64,000 nucleotides of DNA from Erythrobacter colymbi (GTDB taxonomy: Bacteria; Pseudomonadota; Alphaproteobacteria; Sphingomonadales; Sphingomonadaceae): contig NZ_MUYK01000002.1 in NCBI RefSeq assembly GCF_002155685.1, positions 62,001 through 126,000 on the forward strand, written 5' to 3'. Numbering within the stretch: position 1 is the first letter of the stretch; every line of letters begins with the position of its first letter. Below are positions 1-9,110 of the stretch, piece after piece. Made by a program: the position numbers and the translations under genes. The notes beneath the pieces were generated by a model. The model worked only from the letters and a program-made list of their open reading frames with translations, did not search any database and had not been told where the DNA came from.

Positions 1-1280
<1,280 letters not shown>

Positions 1281-1348
1281 CGGCGGCTCCGGATGAGGGT
1301 CGAACGTGGCCGAGCGGCTAGGCGGACGGAGCGCTTATGGCAAGAGCG

Positions 1349-2083
1349 TCAGATGAGGCCCTTGGCGCGCAGGGACGTATGCCCCTCGCGCCCGATGATC
1401 ACGTGATCGTGGACGGTGACGCCCATGTGCCGCCCGGCCTCGGCGATGCGCTGGGTGATCAGGATGTCGGCGCGGCTGGGTTCGGGCGAGCCGGAGGGGT
1501 GGTTGTGGACGAGGATCATGGCGGATGCGCCGACGTCCATCGCGCGGCGGATCACCTCGCGCGGGTGGATCGCGGCTTCATCGATGGAGCCGTCGCCCAC
1601 GTGATGATCCTCGATCAGGCGGTTCTTGGTATCGAGATAGAGCACCCGCACGCGCTCGACCGTGAGGTGCGCCATGTCGGTGGTGAGGTAGTCGATCAGC
1701 GCCTGCCAGCTTCCGAGCACCGGCTTGCCCATGATCTCGCCCCGCGCCATGCGCCGCGCGGCGGTGGCCACGGCCTTGAGCGCAGCGGCGGAGTTCTCGC
1801 CTACCCCCTTCACCCGCTGGAGCGCCTTGGGATCGGCGTTCATCACGCCCGCAAGGCTGCCGAACTGGGCGAGCAGCGCCTTGGCGAGCGGCTTGGTGTT
1901 GCCGCGCGGGATGGCGGCGAAGAGGAGGTATTCGAGCACCTCGTAATCCGCGAGCGCCTCGGCCCCGCCGGTCAGCAGCCGGGCACGCAGCCGCGCGCGG
2001 TGGCCATCGCCCGCGGCCTTGCCCGCATCCCAATCGGGCACGGCACCGTCGAGAAAATCGAAACTGTCTTCAGCTTCCGGCAA
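1349..2083 (-). CDS. radC: RadC family JAB-domain protein
   Basis: This is a RadC-type protein with an N-terminal helix-hairpin-helix part (RVKGVGENSAAALKAV) and a C-terminal JAB/MPN domain. The JAB metal motif HNHPSGSPEPSRAD is intact, with HxH and a downstream Asp. Biochemical function is uncertain across the family; the old link to DNA repair is weak. The open frame extends far upstream through the antisense of ydbH. I chose the TTG at 2083 because a strong GGAGG lies five bases before it, giving 244 residues, close to family length. A TTG at 2146 is the alternative start. The gene is divergent from ydbH, and the short space between them must hold both promoters. Confidence 0.9.
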   Translation of the reverse strand: MPEAEDSFDFLDGAVPDWDAGKAAGDGHRARLRARLLTGGAEALADYEVLEYLLFAAIPRGNTKPLAKALLAQFGSLAGVMNADPKALQRVKGVGENSAAALKAVATAARRMARGEIMGKPVLGSWQALIDYLTTDMAHLTVERVRVLYLDTKNRLIEDHHVGDGSIDEAAIHPREVIRRAMDVGASAMILVHNHPSGSPEPSRADILITQRIAEAGRHMGVTVHDHVIIGREGHTSLRAKGLI

Positions 2084-2158
2084 TGCGACCTCCGGGAAAG
2101 CCTTGCTTCCAGCTGCCTCATTGCCTTTGGACGATGATGCGCGCAAGTGGCGGAGACG

Positions 2159-5100
2159 ATGCGTCAATCGGACGGTGAGGACATGAACGGGCCACACGGC
2201 GGCAGCACGCCGGGCAAGCGCCGCTGGCTGCGCCGCTTTGCTCTGGGCGCCGCGGCGCTGGCGCTGGTGGGCGGCACCGGCGCGTGGCTCTCGCGCGAGC
2301 GAATCGCCGAGGACGTGATCGACGGCTATCTCGCCGAGCGCGGGGTTCCGGCGACCTACCGGATCGTCAGCCTCACCCCCTCGCAGCAGGTGATCGAGAA
2401 CCTCGTGGTGGGCGATCCGGCGAAGCCCGACCTCACTGTCAGGCGCATGGTGATCGACCTCGGCGTCGGCTGGAGCGGGCCGGAAGTGCGCCGCGTGTCG
2501 GTGGAGGGCGCGCGGGTCTTTGCCAGCTACAGGGGCGGTGCCTTCAGCCTCGGCAAGCTCGATCCGCTGGTGTTCACCGGGAGCAAGGAGCCTGCCGCGC
2601 TCCCCGCGATCGATGTGCAACTGGCCGACGCGCGCGGGCTGATCGAGAGCGATTACGGGCGCGTGGGCGTGAAGCTCGAGGGGGCAGGGCGGCTCGATGA
2701 CGGGTTCGCCGGCACACTCGCCGCGACCGCGCCGGGGATCGGCACGGAAGGCTGCCGCGCGGGCAAGGCGACGCTCTACGCGAAGCTGACGACCGCGAAG
2801 GGCGCGCCGGAACTCGATGGGCCCTTGCGCCTTGCCGATCTCGCCTGCGGCGGTGCGACGCTGGCGCGGGCGGATATCGGCACCAAGGCGAGCATCAGCC
2901 CCGATTTCGCCGCGGCCGAGGCGGATTTCAACGTCACCGGCGGCGGGGCGCGTTTCGCCAGCATCACGGCAGCCGGAATCGGCGGGACTGCCGAGCTCGG
3001 CTGGTCGCAGGGACGCCTCGCGCTCGGACACAATCTCGCGCTGAGCGGCATCGCCACACCGCAAGGCCGCCTCGCGCGGCTCGCGGCGGAGGGGAGCTGG
3101 CGCGGCGCAACCGATGGCGCGAGCGGGCAATGGGAAGGCACCCTGCGCGGCACGGGCCTTGCCCCCGCGACCGATCTCGCCGTCAGCCTCGCCTCGGCCG
3201 AACGCTCGGCCGAGGGCACGCTCATCGCCCCGCTGCTCGCCCGGTTCCGCACCGGGCTCGGCGCAGCACTCGACGGGGCGAGCTTCCGCGGCGATGCGAT
3301 CGTCCGCCACAAGGGCAGCGAGGCTTCGCTCGTCGTGCCGCAGGCCAGCCTCGCCAGCCGCCGCGGTGCGCGGGTGCTCGCACTCTCGCGCCTCAATGCG
3401 GCGATCGGCAGCGGCGGGGTCAGCGGCCTTGCGGGCGATTTCATCGCGGGCGGGGAGGGGCTTCCCGTCATCAACGGCCGCATGGCGCAGGACCGCAGCG
3501 GCGGCGGCTGGACGATGCGCATGGCGATGGCCGACTACGCCGCCGGGCCCAACCGCCTCGCCATCCCCCGCATCGCGCTGCGCGGCACGCCCGAGGGTGC
3601 CTTCACCTTCGAGGGCCTCGCCACCGCCAGCGGCGAGTTGCCGGGGGGCGGGGTCAACGACCTCACGCTCCCGCTCGAAGGGCGCTGGTCGCCCACAGGC
3701 GGCCTCGCGATGGGCACGCGCTGCACGCCGGTGCGTTTCGCCAAGCTGGCGCTGTCCGGCCTCACCCTCGGCAGCCAGCAGATCACGCTCTGCCCCGAGG
3801 GCGGGGCGCCGATCCTCGCCTATGGCAATTCGCTCCGCCTGGCCGCCCGCACCGGCGCGCTCCAGCTTGACGGCACGCTCGGCGAAAGCCCCGCGAGCCT
3901 TTCCGCCTCAAGCGTCGTGCTGCGCTACCCGCAACCCTTCGCCCTCGAGAACCTCGCCGCACGCATCGGCGCGGGCGATAGCGAGGTGCGCTTTGCCGCC
4001 GCCAGCCTCACCGGCACGCTCGGCAGCGCCATCGAAGGGTCTTTCAGCGGCGGCACCGCAAGGCTCGCCGCCGTCCCGCTCGACATGGGCGCGATCGCCG
4101 GGCGCTGGCGCTTTGCCGACAGCGTGTTGCAGCTGACCGACGCGAGCCTCACCGTCTCCGACCGCCCGCCCGAGGGCCTCGCGCGCTTCACGCCTTTGGG
4201 CGCGCAGGGCGCGAGCCTCACACTTGCCGACGGGCGCATCACCGCCGAGGCGAGCCTGCGCCACCCCGATTCGGGCCGCCGGATCGCCGACGTCGCGATC
4301 CGCCACGATCTCGAAACCGCCATCGGCAACGCCCGCCTCACCGTGCCCGGCATCGTCTTCGACAAGGCCTTCCAGCCCGAAGATCTCTCCTACCTCGCCA
4401 AGGGCGTCGTCGCGCTGGCGGACGGCACCGTCACCGGCAACGGGCGGATCGACTGGAAGGACGGCAAGGTCACCAGCAGCGGCACCTTCGCCAGCGACGG
4501 CTTCGATTTCGCCGCTGCCTTCGGCCCGGTGCGCGGATTGAAGGGCCAGGTCGTCTTCACCGACCTCCTCAATCTCACCACCGCGCCCGACCAGAAGCTG
4601 ACCATCGCCGCGATCAACCTCGGGGTGGAGGTGCTGGCGGGCACAGTCCAGTTCGAGCTGAAGGACGGCACGCTCCTTGCCCTCGAGGACGCGCGCTTCC
4701 CCTTCATGGGCGGCACACTCACCATGCGCCCGCTGGTGATGGACTTCAGCCAGCCCGAGGAGCGGCGCTATGTCTTCGACATCGCCGGGCTCGATGCCGC
4801 CAAGTTCGTCGCGCAAATGGAGCTCACCAACCTTTCGGCCACCGGCATCTTCGACGGCACCGTGCCGGTGGTGTTCGACAAGGAGGGCCGCGGCCGGATC
4901 GATGGCGGCCTGCTCCAGGCGCGCGAGGGCGGGGGCAATGTCGCCTATGTCGGCGAGCTGACCTACGAGGACCTCGGCACGATGGGCAATTACGCCTTCT
5001 CGGCGCTGCGCTCGCTCGATTATCGCCAGATGAGCGTGGGGCTGGGCGGGCAGCTCGATGGCGAGATCATCACCAGCTTCCAGTTCGATGGCGTGCGGCA

Positions 5101-5335
5101 GGGCGCGGGCACCAGCCAGAACTTCGTCACCCGCCGCCTCGCCAAGCTGCCGATCCGCTTCAAGATCAACGTGCGCTCGGAGAATTTCTACCAGCTCGCC
5201 ACGATGGTGCGATCCTTCTGGGATGCCGATTACCTCGGCAACCCCGTCGATATGGGCCTGCTCAAGGCCGAGGAAGGCCGCTTCGTCCCCGCCATTCCGC
5301 CCGTTCAACCTCCCGAAAGCGAAGACAAGCCATGA
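2159..5335 (+). CDS. ydbH: YdbH-family intermembrane lipid-transport protein
   Basis: This is a very large AsmA/TamB-superfamily protein of about 1058 residues. It has one N-terminal membrane anchor (FALGAAALALVGGTGAW, near residue 30) and a long, beta-rich, repetitive periplasmic body. The C-terminal part (RYVFDIAGLDAAKFVAQMEL onward) resembles the conserved YdbH core. In Escherichia coli, YdbH, TamB and YhdP are redundant bridge-like proteins that carry phospholipids between inner and outer membrane, and YdbH works with the lipoprotein YnbE. The next two genes here are ynbE and ydbL, which strongly supports the call. The start is uncertain: GTG 2147, ATG 2159 and ATG 2183 are all possible. 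The stop overlaps or abuts the next frame. Confidence 0.88.
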   Translation: MRQSDGEDMNGPHGGSTPGKRRWLRRFALGAAALALVGGTGAWLSRERIAEDVIDGYLAERGVPATYRIVSLTPSQQVIENLVVGDPAKPDLTVRRMVIDLGVGWSGPEVRRVSVEGARVFASYRGGAFSLGKLDPLVFTGSKEPAALPAIDVQLADARGLIESDYGRVGVKLEGAGRLDDGFAGTLAATAPGIGTEGCRAGKATLYAKLTTAKGAPELDGPLRLADLACGGATLARADIGTKASISPDFAAAEADFNVTGGGARFASITAAGIGGTAELGWSQGRLALGHNLALSGIATPQGRLARLAAEGSWRGATDGASGQWEGTLRGTGLAPATDLAVSLASAERSAEGTLIAPLLARFRTGLGAALDGASFRGDAIVRHKGSEASLVVPQASLASRRGARVLALSRLNAAIGSGGVSGLAGDFIAGGEGLPVINGRMAQDRSGGGWTMRMAMADYAAGPNRLAIPRIALRGTPEGAFTFEGLATASGELPGGGVNDLTLPLEGRWSPTGGLAMGTRCTPVRFAKLALSGLTLGSQQITLCPEGGAPILAYGNSLRLAARTGALQLDGTLGESPASLSASSVVLRYPQPFALENLAARIGAGDSEVRFAAASLTGTLGSAIEGSFSGGTARLAAVPLDMGAIAGRWRFADSVLQLTDASLTVSDRPPEGLARFTPLGAQGASLTLADGRITAEASLRHPDSGRRIADVAIRHDLETAIGNARLTVPGIVFDKAFQPEDLSYLAKGVVALADGTVTGNGRIDWKDGKVTSSGTFASDGFDFAAAFGPVRGLKGQVVFTDLLNLTTAPDQKLTIAAINLGVEVLAGTVQFELKDGTLLALEDARFPFMGGTLTMRPLVMDFSQPEERRYVFDIAGLDAAKFVAQMELTNLSATGIFDGTVPVVFDKEGRGRIDGGLLQAREGGGNVAYVGELTYEDLGTMGNYAFSALRSLDYRQMSVGLGGQLDGEIITSFQFDGVRQGAGTSQNFVTRRLAKLPIRFKINVRSENFYQLATMVRSFWDADYLGNPVDMGLLKAEEGRFVPAIPPVQPPESEDKP

Positions 5336-5406
5336 TGCAACACGAATTGACCGCAAGGCGGCGCGCTGCCACATCCCGGCCTGAGGGCGGGGAAGGGGCA
5401 GCACCG

Positions 5407-5613
5407 ATGAAGCGGCAAGTCAGGAACAGGCGCCGGGCATTGATGGCCGGAAGCGTGATCCTTTCGGCAGGGAGCCTCGGCGGATGCATCAACATCGCCG
5501 CGCCCGAAGAGCCGATCGTGATCGAGCTCAACATCAATATCCGGCAGGAAGTGGTCTACCGTCTGGCCAAGGATGCGGCCAACACGGTGGAGGAGAATGC
5601 CGACATCTTCTGA
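5407..5613 (+). CDS. ynbE: YnbE-like outer-membrane lipoprotein
   Basis: This is a small lipoprotein of 68 residues. It has a basic n-region (MKRQVRNRRR), a hydrophobic stretch (ALMAGSVILSAGSL) and a lipobox ending LGGC, followed by a short mature part, INIAAPEEPIVIELNINIRQEVVY. That mature sequence is the conserved YnbE pattern. In E. coli YnbE stacks by beta-augmentation and helps YdbH span the periplasm. The ATG at 5407 follows a purine-rich GGAAGGGG and gives a length near the E. coli protein. An upstream ATG at 5332, overlapping the ydbH stop by four bases, would add 25 unlikely residues. Confidence 0.86.
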   Translation: MKRQVRNRRRALMAGSVILSAGSLGGCINIAAPEEPIVIELNINIRQEVVYRLAKDAANTVEENADIF

Positions 5614-5644
5614 TGAAGGCATTCCCGTTTTTGGAGGAATGATG

Positions 5645-6028
5645 ATGCGCAGTAAGCTTCTTGCAGGGATCGGAGCCGCTGCCGTACTGGCAGTGCTCGC
5701 CGTGCCCGCGCTCGCCCAGCAGCGCGATCCGGCCTATGCCGCCGCGCGCGAGGCGGGCAAGGTCGGGGAAAAGCCCGACGGCTATCTCGGCATTGTCGGT
5801 GCGGCCGATCCGGCGCTCCAGCGTCTGGTCGACGACATCAATATCAAGCGCAAGGCGATCTACATGGAAAAGGCGCGCGAGCAGAACGCCACGCCCGAAG
5901 CCTATGCGCTGACCGCCGGCTGCCAGGCGATCGCCCGCACCGTGCCGGGCGAGAAGTACATGGCGCCCGACGGCACCTGGCAGACCCGCACCAGCGCCCC
6001 GCCGGTGCGCGATCAGCGTTGTCCTTGA
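5645..6028 (+). CDS. ydbL: YdbL-like periplasmic protein (DUF1318)
   Basis: This is a 127-residue secreted protein with a clear signal peptide (LLAGIGAAAVLAVLAVPALA, then QQRD). The mature part contains VDDINIKRKAIYMEKAREQ, the signature helix of YdbL/DUF1318 proteins. In E. coli YdbL is periplasmic and modulates YnbE assembly in the YdbH system. Three in-frame ATGs sit together (5639, 5642, 5645). The last has the best spacing, seven bases, from GGAGG at 5633-5637. A hairpin follows eight bases after the stop, so this closes the operon. Confidence 0.87.
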   Translation: MRSKLLAGIGAAAVLAVLAVPALAQQRDPAYAAAREAGKVGEKPDGYLGIVGAADPALQRLVDDINIKRKAIYMEKAREQNATPEAYALTAGCQAIARTVPGEKYMAPDGTWQTRTSAPPVRDQRCP

Positions 6029-6030
6029 TG

Positions 6031-6131
6031 ATTGCGACCCCGCCTACGCGGGGTCGTCCTCGGTGCTGATCCCGGCGCTGCGCGCCGGGGCACCTGCGGC
6101 TCGCGCCGTGCGCTCGCGGTCGCTGTGCGAC
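6031..6131 (+). repeat. Gene-3'-flank repeat, copy 1 (copy 2 at 17191-17309)
   Basis: This block has the same order of parts as the block after 17188: GATTGCG or ATTGCG, a GC hairpin, TCCTCGGTGC, a variable spacer, then ACCTGCGGCTCGCGC and GCGCTCGCGG followed by a GCGAC end. The hairpin bases differ between copies but pairing is kept. No coding is evident in 6029-6438; with the element at 6171 this accounts for much of that 410-bp gene-free stretch. Bases 6255-6438 hold nothing else I can identify except the atpI ribosome site. Confidence 0.6.
6036..6055 (+). terminator. Hairpin after ydbL
   Basis: An 8-bp stem GACCCCGC/GCGGGGTC with a 4-base loop lies eight bases after the ydbL stop. There is no clear T-run, so it may be a weak terminator. 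It is also the first part of a repeat shared with the region after 17188. Confidence 0.55.
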
Positions 6132-6170
6132 CGATCCCGGCTCTCCGCAAATTGCCTTGGCGCTTTGCTC

Positions 6171-6254
6171 CGTTATCCCCGCGAAGGCGGGGCTCCAGCT
6201 GGCCCTTGTAGGTTACAGAAACCTCGATGGGCCCCTGCCTTCGCAGGGGCGACG
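6171..6254. repeat. Double-hairpin (REPIN-like) repeat
   Basis: Two inverted arms flank a short centre. The left arm holds CCCCGCGAAGGCGGGG, and the right arm read on the other strand holds CCCCTGCGAAGGCAGGGG. Each arm folds on itself and the two arms can also pair with each other. The one differing base pair (G-C/A-T type change) keeps the small hairpin in both arms. This is the look of paired REP sequences. It is intergenic, between ydbL and atpI. Confidence 0.65.
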
Positions 6255-6438
6255 CACAAGAGGCAACTCACGCAACATCCTCACGGCGCGACGTCTCTCT
6301 TCCCGCCACCTTTTCTTCGCACCTGCACAAAGTCACCCCGCCCGATGTTGACACATATCAGCCCCCCTTCTAAGGGGGCGGCGCCCTCGGCGGGCACCTT
6401 GTTGCATGTGGCTTGGCCTTGCCTTTAAGGACGATGGC

Positions 6439-6786
6439 ATGAGCGACGAGAAACCCGCACGAGAACCCATTCACGAGGATGCGCGGATCGACGCGCTCGA
6501 AGCGCGGCTCAAGGCCGCACGCGAGCGCGAAGAGCAGCGCAACCGGCCGCAGGTGAAGGGCGCCGATGCGAATTACCGCAGCGGCGACCGCGTCTTGGCC
6601 AACCTTCTGGGCGGGATCATCGGCGGCCTGGTGATCGGCTTTGCGATTGACGCACTGTTCGACATCGCGCCCTGGGGCCTGTTAGGCGGTCTGTTCCTCG
6701 GAACGGCATCGGCTTTCAGAAACCTTATCCAGAGCGCGAACACGCGCCCCGCAGAGCCGGACCAGAGGGACACAGACGGGGTCTAG
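6439..6786 (+). CDS. atpI: ATP synthase protein I (AtpZ/AtpI family)
   Basis: This is a 115-residue membrane protein. A charged, helical N-terminal half (IHEDARIDALEARLKAAREREEQR) is followed by two membrane helices, LLGGIIGGLVIGFAIDALF and GLLGGLFLGTASAF. This is the AtpI/AtpZ pattern; the family helps c-ring assembly or Mg/Ca supply for the ATPase. It lies first in the Fo operon, as in other alphaproteobacteria. The ATG at 6439 has AAGGA seven bases upstream; the in-frame ATG at 6406 lacks one. The last codons run into an AGACCCC repeat beside a parS-like site. Confidence 0.88.
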   Translation: MSDEKPAREPIHEDARIDALEARLKAAREREEQRNRPQVKGADANYRSGDRVLANLLGGIIGGLVIGFAIDALFDIAPWGLLGGLFLGTASAFRNLIQSANTRPAEPDQRDTDGV

Positions 6787-6813
6787 ACCCCCTCTCGACC
6801 CCCTCCAGACCCG
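6778..6813. repeat. 11-bp-phased AGACCCC array beside parS-like site
   Basis: GGGGTCT at 6778 abuts AGACCCC at 6785, making a perfect 14-bp palindrome. Further units follow at 6796 (CGACCCC) and 6807 (AGACCCG), so unit starts at 6785, 6796 and 6807 are exactly 11 bp apart, one helical turn. The array overlaps the last codons of atpI and ends 11 bp before the parS-like site. A matching array lies at 37353-37417. Confidence 0.7.
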
Positions 6814-6824
6814 GTTCAGGGGCG

Positions 6825-6840
6825 TGTTTCATGTGAAACA
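6825..6840. promoter_or_regulatory. parS: parS-like ParB-binding site
   Basis: TGTTTCATGTGAAACA matches the widely conserved bacterial parS 16-mer TGTTTCACGTGAAACA at 15 of 16 positions; only the eighth base differs (C to T). parS sites are bound by ParB, which spreads on DNA to segregate the chromosome origin region. It sits in the 72-bp gap between atpI and atpB. A second site is at 37330. Confidence 0.75.
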
Positions 6841-6858
6841 TTTGGGGATCTTTCGATC

Positions 6859-7650
6859 GTGGCAGCCGAAGAAGGCAAGGTCGATCCGATGAAGCAGTTC
6901 ACAATCGAGCCCGTTGCGGGCGCCGATTGGCAACTGGCTGACGGTGTCGGCATCGCGTTCACCAACTCCGCGCTGTGGATGGCGGTCACCGCTCTCCTGG
7001 TGACCCTGTTTGTCGCCGGCGGCATGAAGCGCTCGCTGGTGCCGGGTCGCTGGCAGATGGCGGTCGAGACCATGACCGGCTTCATCGACGATCTGCTCGA
7101 AGCGAACGTCGGCAAGGCGGGGCGCAAGTACGTGCCCTATATCTTTACGCTTTTCATGTTCATCCTGTTCGGGAACCTGCTCGGCCTGGTGCCGCTCGGC
7201 CTGATCCCGCACATGCATGCCTTCACCTTCACCAGCCACTTCACCGCGACCGGCGTGCTGGCGATCATGAGCTTCTCGATCGTGCTGATCGTGGGCTTCT
7301 GGAAGCACGGCTTCCACTTCTTCTCGCTGTTCTGGCCCTCGAACACCCCGGTGTTCCTCGCGCTGCCGATCAGCCTGATCGAAGTCGTGTCCTTCATGGT
7401 CCGCCCCTTCAGCCTCGCGCTGCGTCTGTTCGTCGCCATGATGGCCGGCCACGTCCTCCTCAAGGTGCTAGCGAGCTTCGTGATCGCCGGCGGCAGCGCG
7501 GGTGCGGGCCTCGGCGTGCTGGTCGGCGTGCCCAGCTTCGTCCTGATGGTGGCGATCAGCGCGCTCGAAATCCTCGTGGCCGGCATCCAGGCCTACGTCT
7601 TCGCGCTGCTGACCTCGCTCTACATCAACGACGCGGAAAACCTTCACTGA
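6859..7650 (+). CDS. atpB: F-type ATP synthase subunit a
   Basis: This encodes the proton-channel subunit a of the Fo sector in the inner membrane. About six membrane helices are visible. The essential arginine lies in FSLALRLFVAMMAGHVLL, and the conserved C-terminal helix is EILVAGIQAYVFALLTSLYI. At 263 residues it has normal length. The start is a GTG at 6859, giving MAAEEGKVDPMKQFTIEP, the usual N-terminus in related bacteria. The upstream gap contains a parS-like site. The F1 genes are not in this window, as expected for the split alphaproteobacterial arrangement. Confidence 0.95.
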   Translation: MAAEEGKVDPMKQFTIEPVAGADWQLADGVGIAFTNSALWMAVTALLVTLFVAGGMKRSLVPGRWQMAVETMTGFIDDLLEANVGKAGRKYVPYIFTLFMFILFGNLLGLVPLGLIPHMHAFTFTSHFTATGVLAIMSFSIVLIVGFWKHGFHFFSLFWPSNTPVFLALPISLIEVVSFMVRPFSLALRLFVAMMAGHVLLKVLASFVIAGGSAGAGLGVLVGVPSFVLMVAISALEILVAGIQAYVFALLTSLYINDAENLH

Positions 7651-7714
7651 GGGCCTTCTCAGGCGCTCTTCACTACCCTCGACAACAAACAGAATTTCAA
7701 CGGAGTTTAATACC

Positions 7715-7939
7715 ATGGACGCACAAGCTGCAGCTCTTCTCGGTGCCGGTCTCGCGGCGATCGGCGCTGGCCTCGCCGCTCTCGGCGTGGGCAACGTCTT
7801 CGCCTCGTTCCTCGAAGGCGCGCTGCGTAACCCCGGCGCTGCCGACGGCCAGCAGGGCCGCCTGTTCATCGGCTTCGCGGCTGCCGAACTTCTCGGCCTG
7901 CTGGCGTTCGTGATCGCCGTTCTGCTGATCTTCAGCTAA
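7715..7939 (+). CDS. atpE: F-type ATP synthase subunit c
   Basis: This is the 74-residue proteolipid that forms the rotating c-ring. It has two membrane helices. The first is glycine and alanine rich (AALLGAGLAAIGAGLAALGVG). The polar loop contains RNPGA. The second helix carries the proton-binding glutamate in GFAAAELLGLLAFVIAVLLIF. The gene lies 64 bp after atpB, and the preceding spacer holds CGGAG before the ATG. It is the third gene of the Fo operon. Confidence 0.96.
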   Translation: MDAQAAALLGAGLAAIGAGLAALGVGNVFASFLEGALRNPGAADGQQGRLFIGFAAAELLGLLAFVIAVLLIFS

Positions 7940-8025
7940 GACGACACGCGCATCTGCCTGACGCTGCGGGGCTGCCCTCGCGCGTCCGGCAGGTCGCCCA
8001 ACGGCGTTCCGGCTAAAGGTTCATC

Positions 8026-8520
8026 ATGCCTCAGATCCAACAAATGTCCGAATACCTCACCAGCCAGGTTTTCTGGTTGCTGGTGTTCTTCGGCTTCACC
8101 TTCGTGGTCGTCGGCCTCGGAATGGTGCCCAAGATCCTCGGCACGGTCGAGATGCGTGACAACCAGATCGCCGGCGATCTCGCCGCGGCCCAGGCCGCGC
8201 GCGATGCTGCCGACGCCGAGGAAGCCGCCTGGCGGACCCGCGAGAACGCCAACCGGGCCGCGGCCCAGGGCGTGATCGGCGAGGCCAAGGCCAAGGCGGC
8301 CGCCGCCACCGCGGCCAAGCTGGCCGAGACCCAGACCCGTCTCGACGCCCGTCTGGCCGAAGCCGAAACCGCCATCGCCGCCGCCCGCAGCAGCGCGATG
8401 GCCGAGATCGAAGGCGTCGCCGCCGACGTCGCGCGTGACATCGTCGCCCGCGTGGCTGGCGCGAACGTCGAACCCGCCGCCGCCGAGGCCGCGGTCAAGG
8501 AGGTCATGGCGCATGGCTGA
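8026..8520 (+). CDS. atpF': F-type ATP synthase subunit b' (peripheral stalk)
   Basis: This encodes one of the two peripheral-stalk subunits. It has a single N-terminal membrane helix (VFWLLVFFGFTFVVVGLGM) followed by a long, charged, alanine-rich coiled coil of about 120 residues, 164 residues in all. Alphaproteobacteria carry b and b' as diverged copies, and this first copy corresponds to b'. Its 3' end overlaps the start of atpF by eight bases, implying coupled translation and roughly equal dose of the two stalk proteins. Confidence 0.9.
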   Translation: MPQIQQMSEYLTSQVFWLLVFFGFTFVVVGLGMVPKILGTVEMRDNQIAGDLAAAQAARDAADAEEAAWRTRENANRAAAQGVIGEAKAKAAAATAAKLAETQTRLDARLAEAETAIAAARSSAMAEIEGVAADVARDIVARVAGANVEPAAAEAAVKEVMAHG

Positions 8521-9049
8521 CATCGTGACCCTGCTCGCCGCCGCCGGTGCCGAAGCGCACCACGCCGATCCGAGCGTGCTCGGTATGGACACCTACCAGT
8601 GGGTCGCGCTCGCGATGACCGTGCTGCTCGGCGTGTTCCTGTGGAAGAAGGTCCCCGGCATCATCACCGGCGGGCTCGACAACAAGATTGCCGAGATCCG
8701 CAAGGCGCTCGACGAGGCCAAGACCCTGCGGGCCGAGGCCGAAGCCCTGCGTGCCGAATACGCCGCCAAGATCGCATCGGCCGAAAAGGACGCCGAAGCG
8801 ATGCTTTCGGGCGCGCGTGAGGAAGCCGACGCGATCCTCGCCAAGGCCGAAGCCGACAGCGAAGTGATGGTCGCCCGCCGCCAGAAGATGGCCGAAGACA
8901 AGATCGCCGCCGCCGAGCGCGCTGCGGTCGCCGAGGTCAAGGCCCGCGCCGTGACCGCAGCCGCCGCCGCCTCCAAGGTGCTGATCGCCAAGGCGCACGA
9001 CGGCAAGGCCGACAAGAAACTTGCTGACGACGTCATCGCCTCGCTCTGA
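8513..9049 (+). CDS. atpF: F-type ATP synthase subunit b
   Basis: This encodes the second stalk subunit, 178 residues. After a short periplasmic lead it has a membrane helix (WVALAMTVLLGVFLWKKVPG) and a long alanine/glutamate/lysine coiled coil. The ATG at 8513 lies inside the end of the b' gene and removes 26 residues of implausible proline/arginine-rich sequence from the longest open frame. It closes the Fo operon, and a strong terminator follows. Confidence 0.9.
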   Translation: MADIVTLLAAAGAEAHHADPSVLGMDTYQWVALAMTVLLGVFLWKKVPGIITGGLDNKIAEIRKALDEAKTLRAEAEALRAEYAAKIASAEKDAEAMLSGAREEADAILAKAEADSEVMVARRQKMAEDKIAAAERAAVAEVKARAVTAAAAASKVLIAKAHDGKADKKLADDVIASL

Positions 9050-9070
9050 GCGACGCTGCCGACGGAACAC

Positions 9071-9101
9071 GAAAGGGCGGTCCTGCGGGGCCGCCCTTTT
9101 C
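9071..9101 (+). terminator. Rho-independent terminator of the atp operon
   Basis: A GC-rich stem AAAGGGCGG.../...CCGCCCTTTT with a short loop and a T-run lies 22 bases after the atpF stop. The A-run on the other side means it could also act for the minus-strand gene that ends at 9111. Confidence 0.85.
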
Positions 9102-9110
9102 GTTTGCGCC

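Noticed and set aside
6063..6428. 121-codon frame in the gap before atpI
   Set aside because: It reads through hairpin repeats, has no ribosome site, and is Arg/Pro/Ser-rich low-information sequence.
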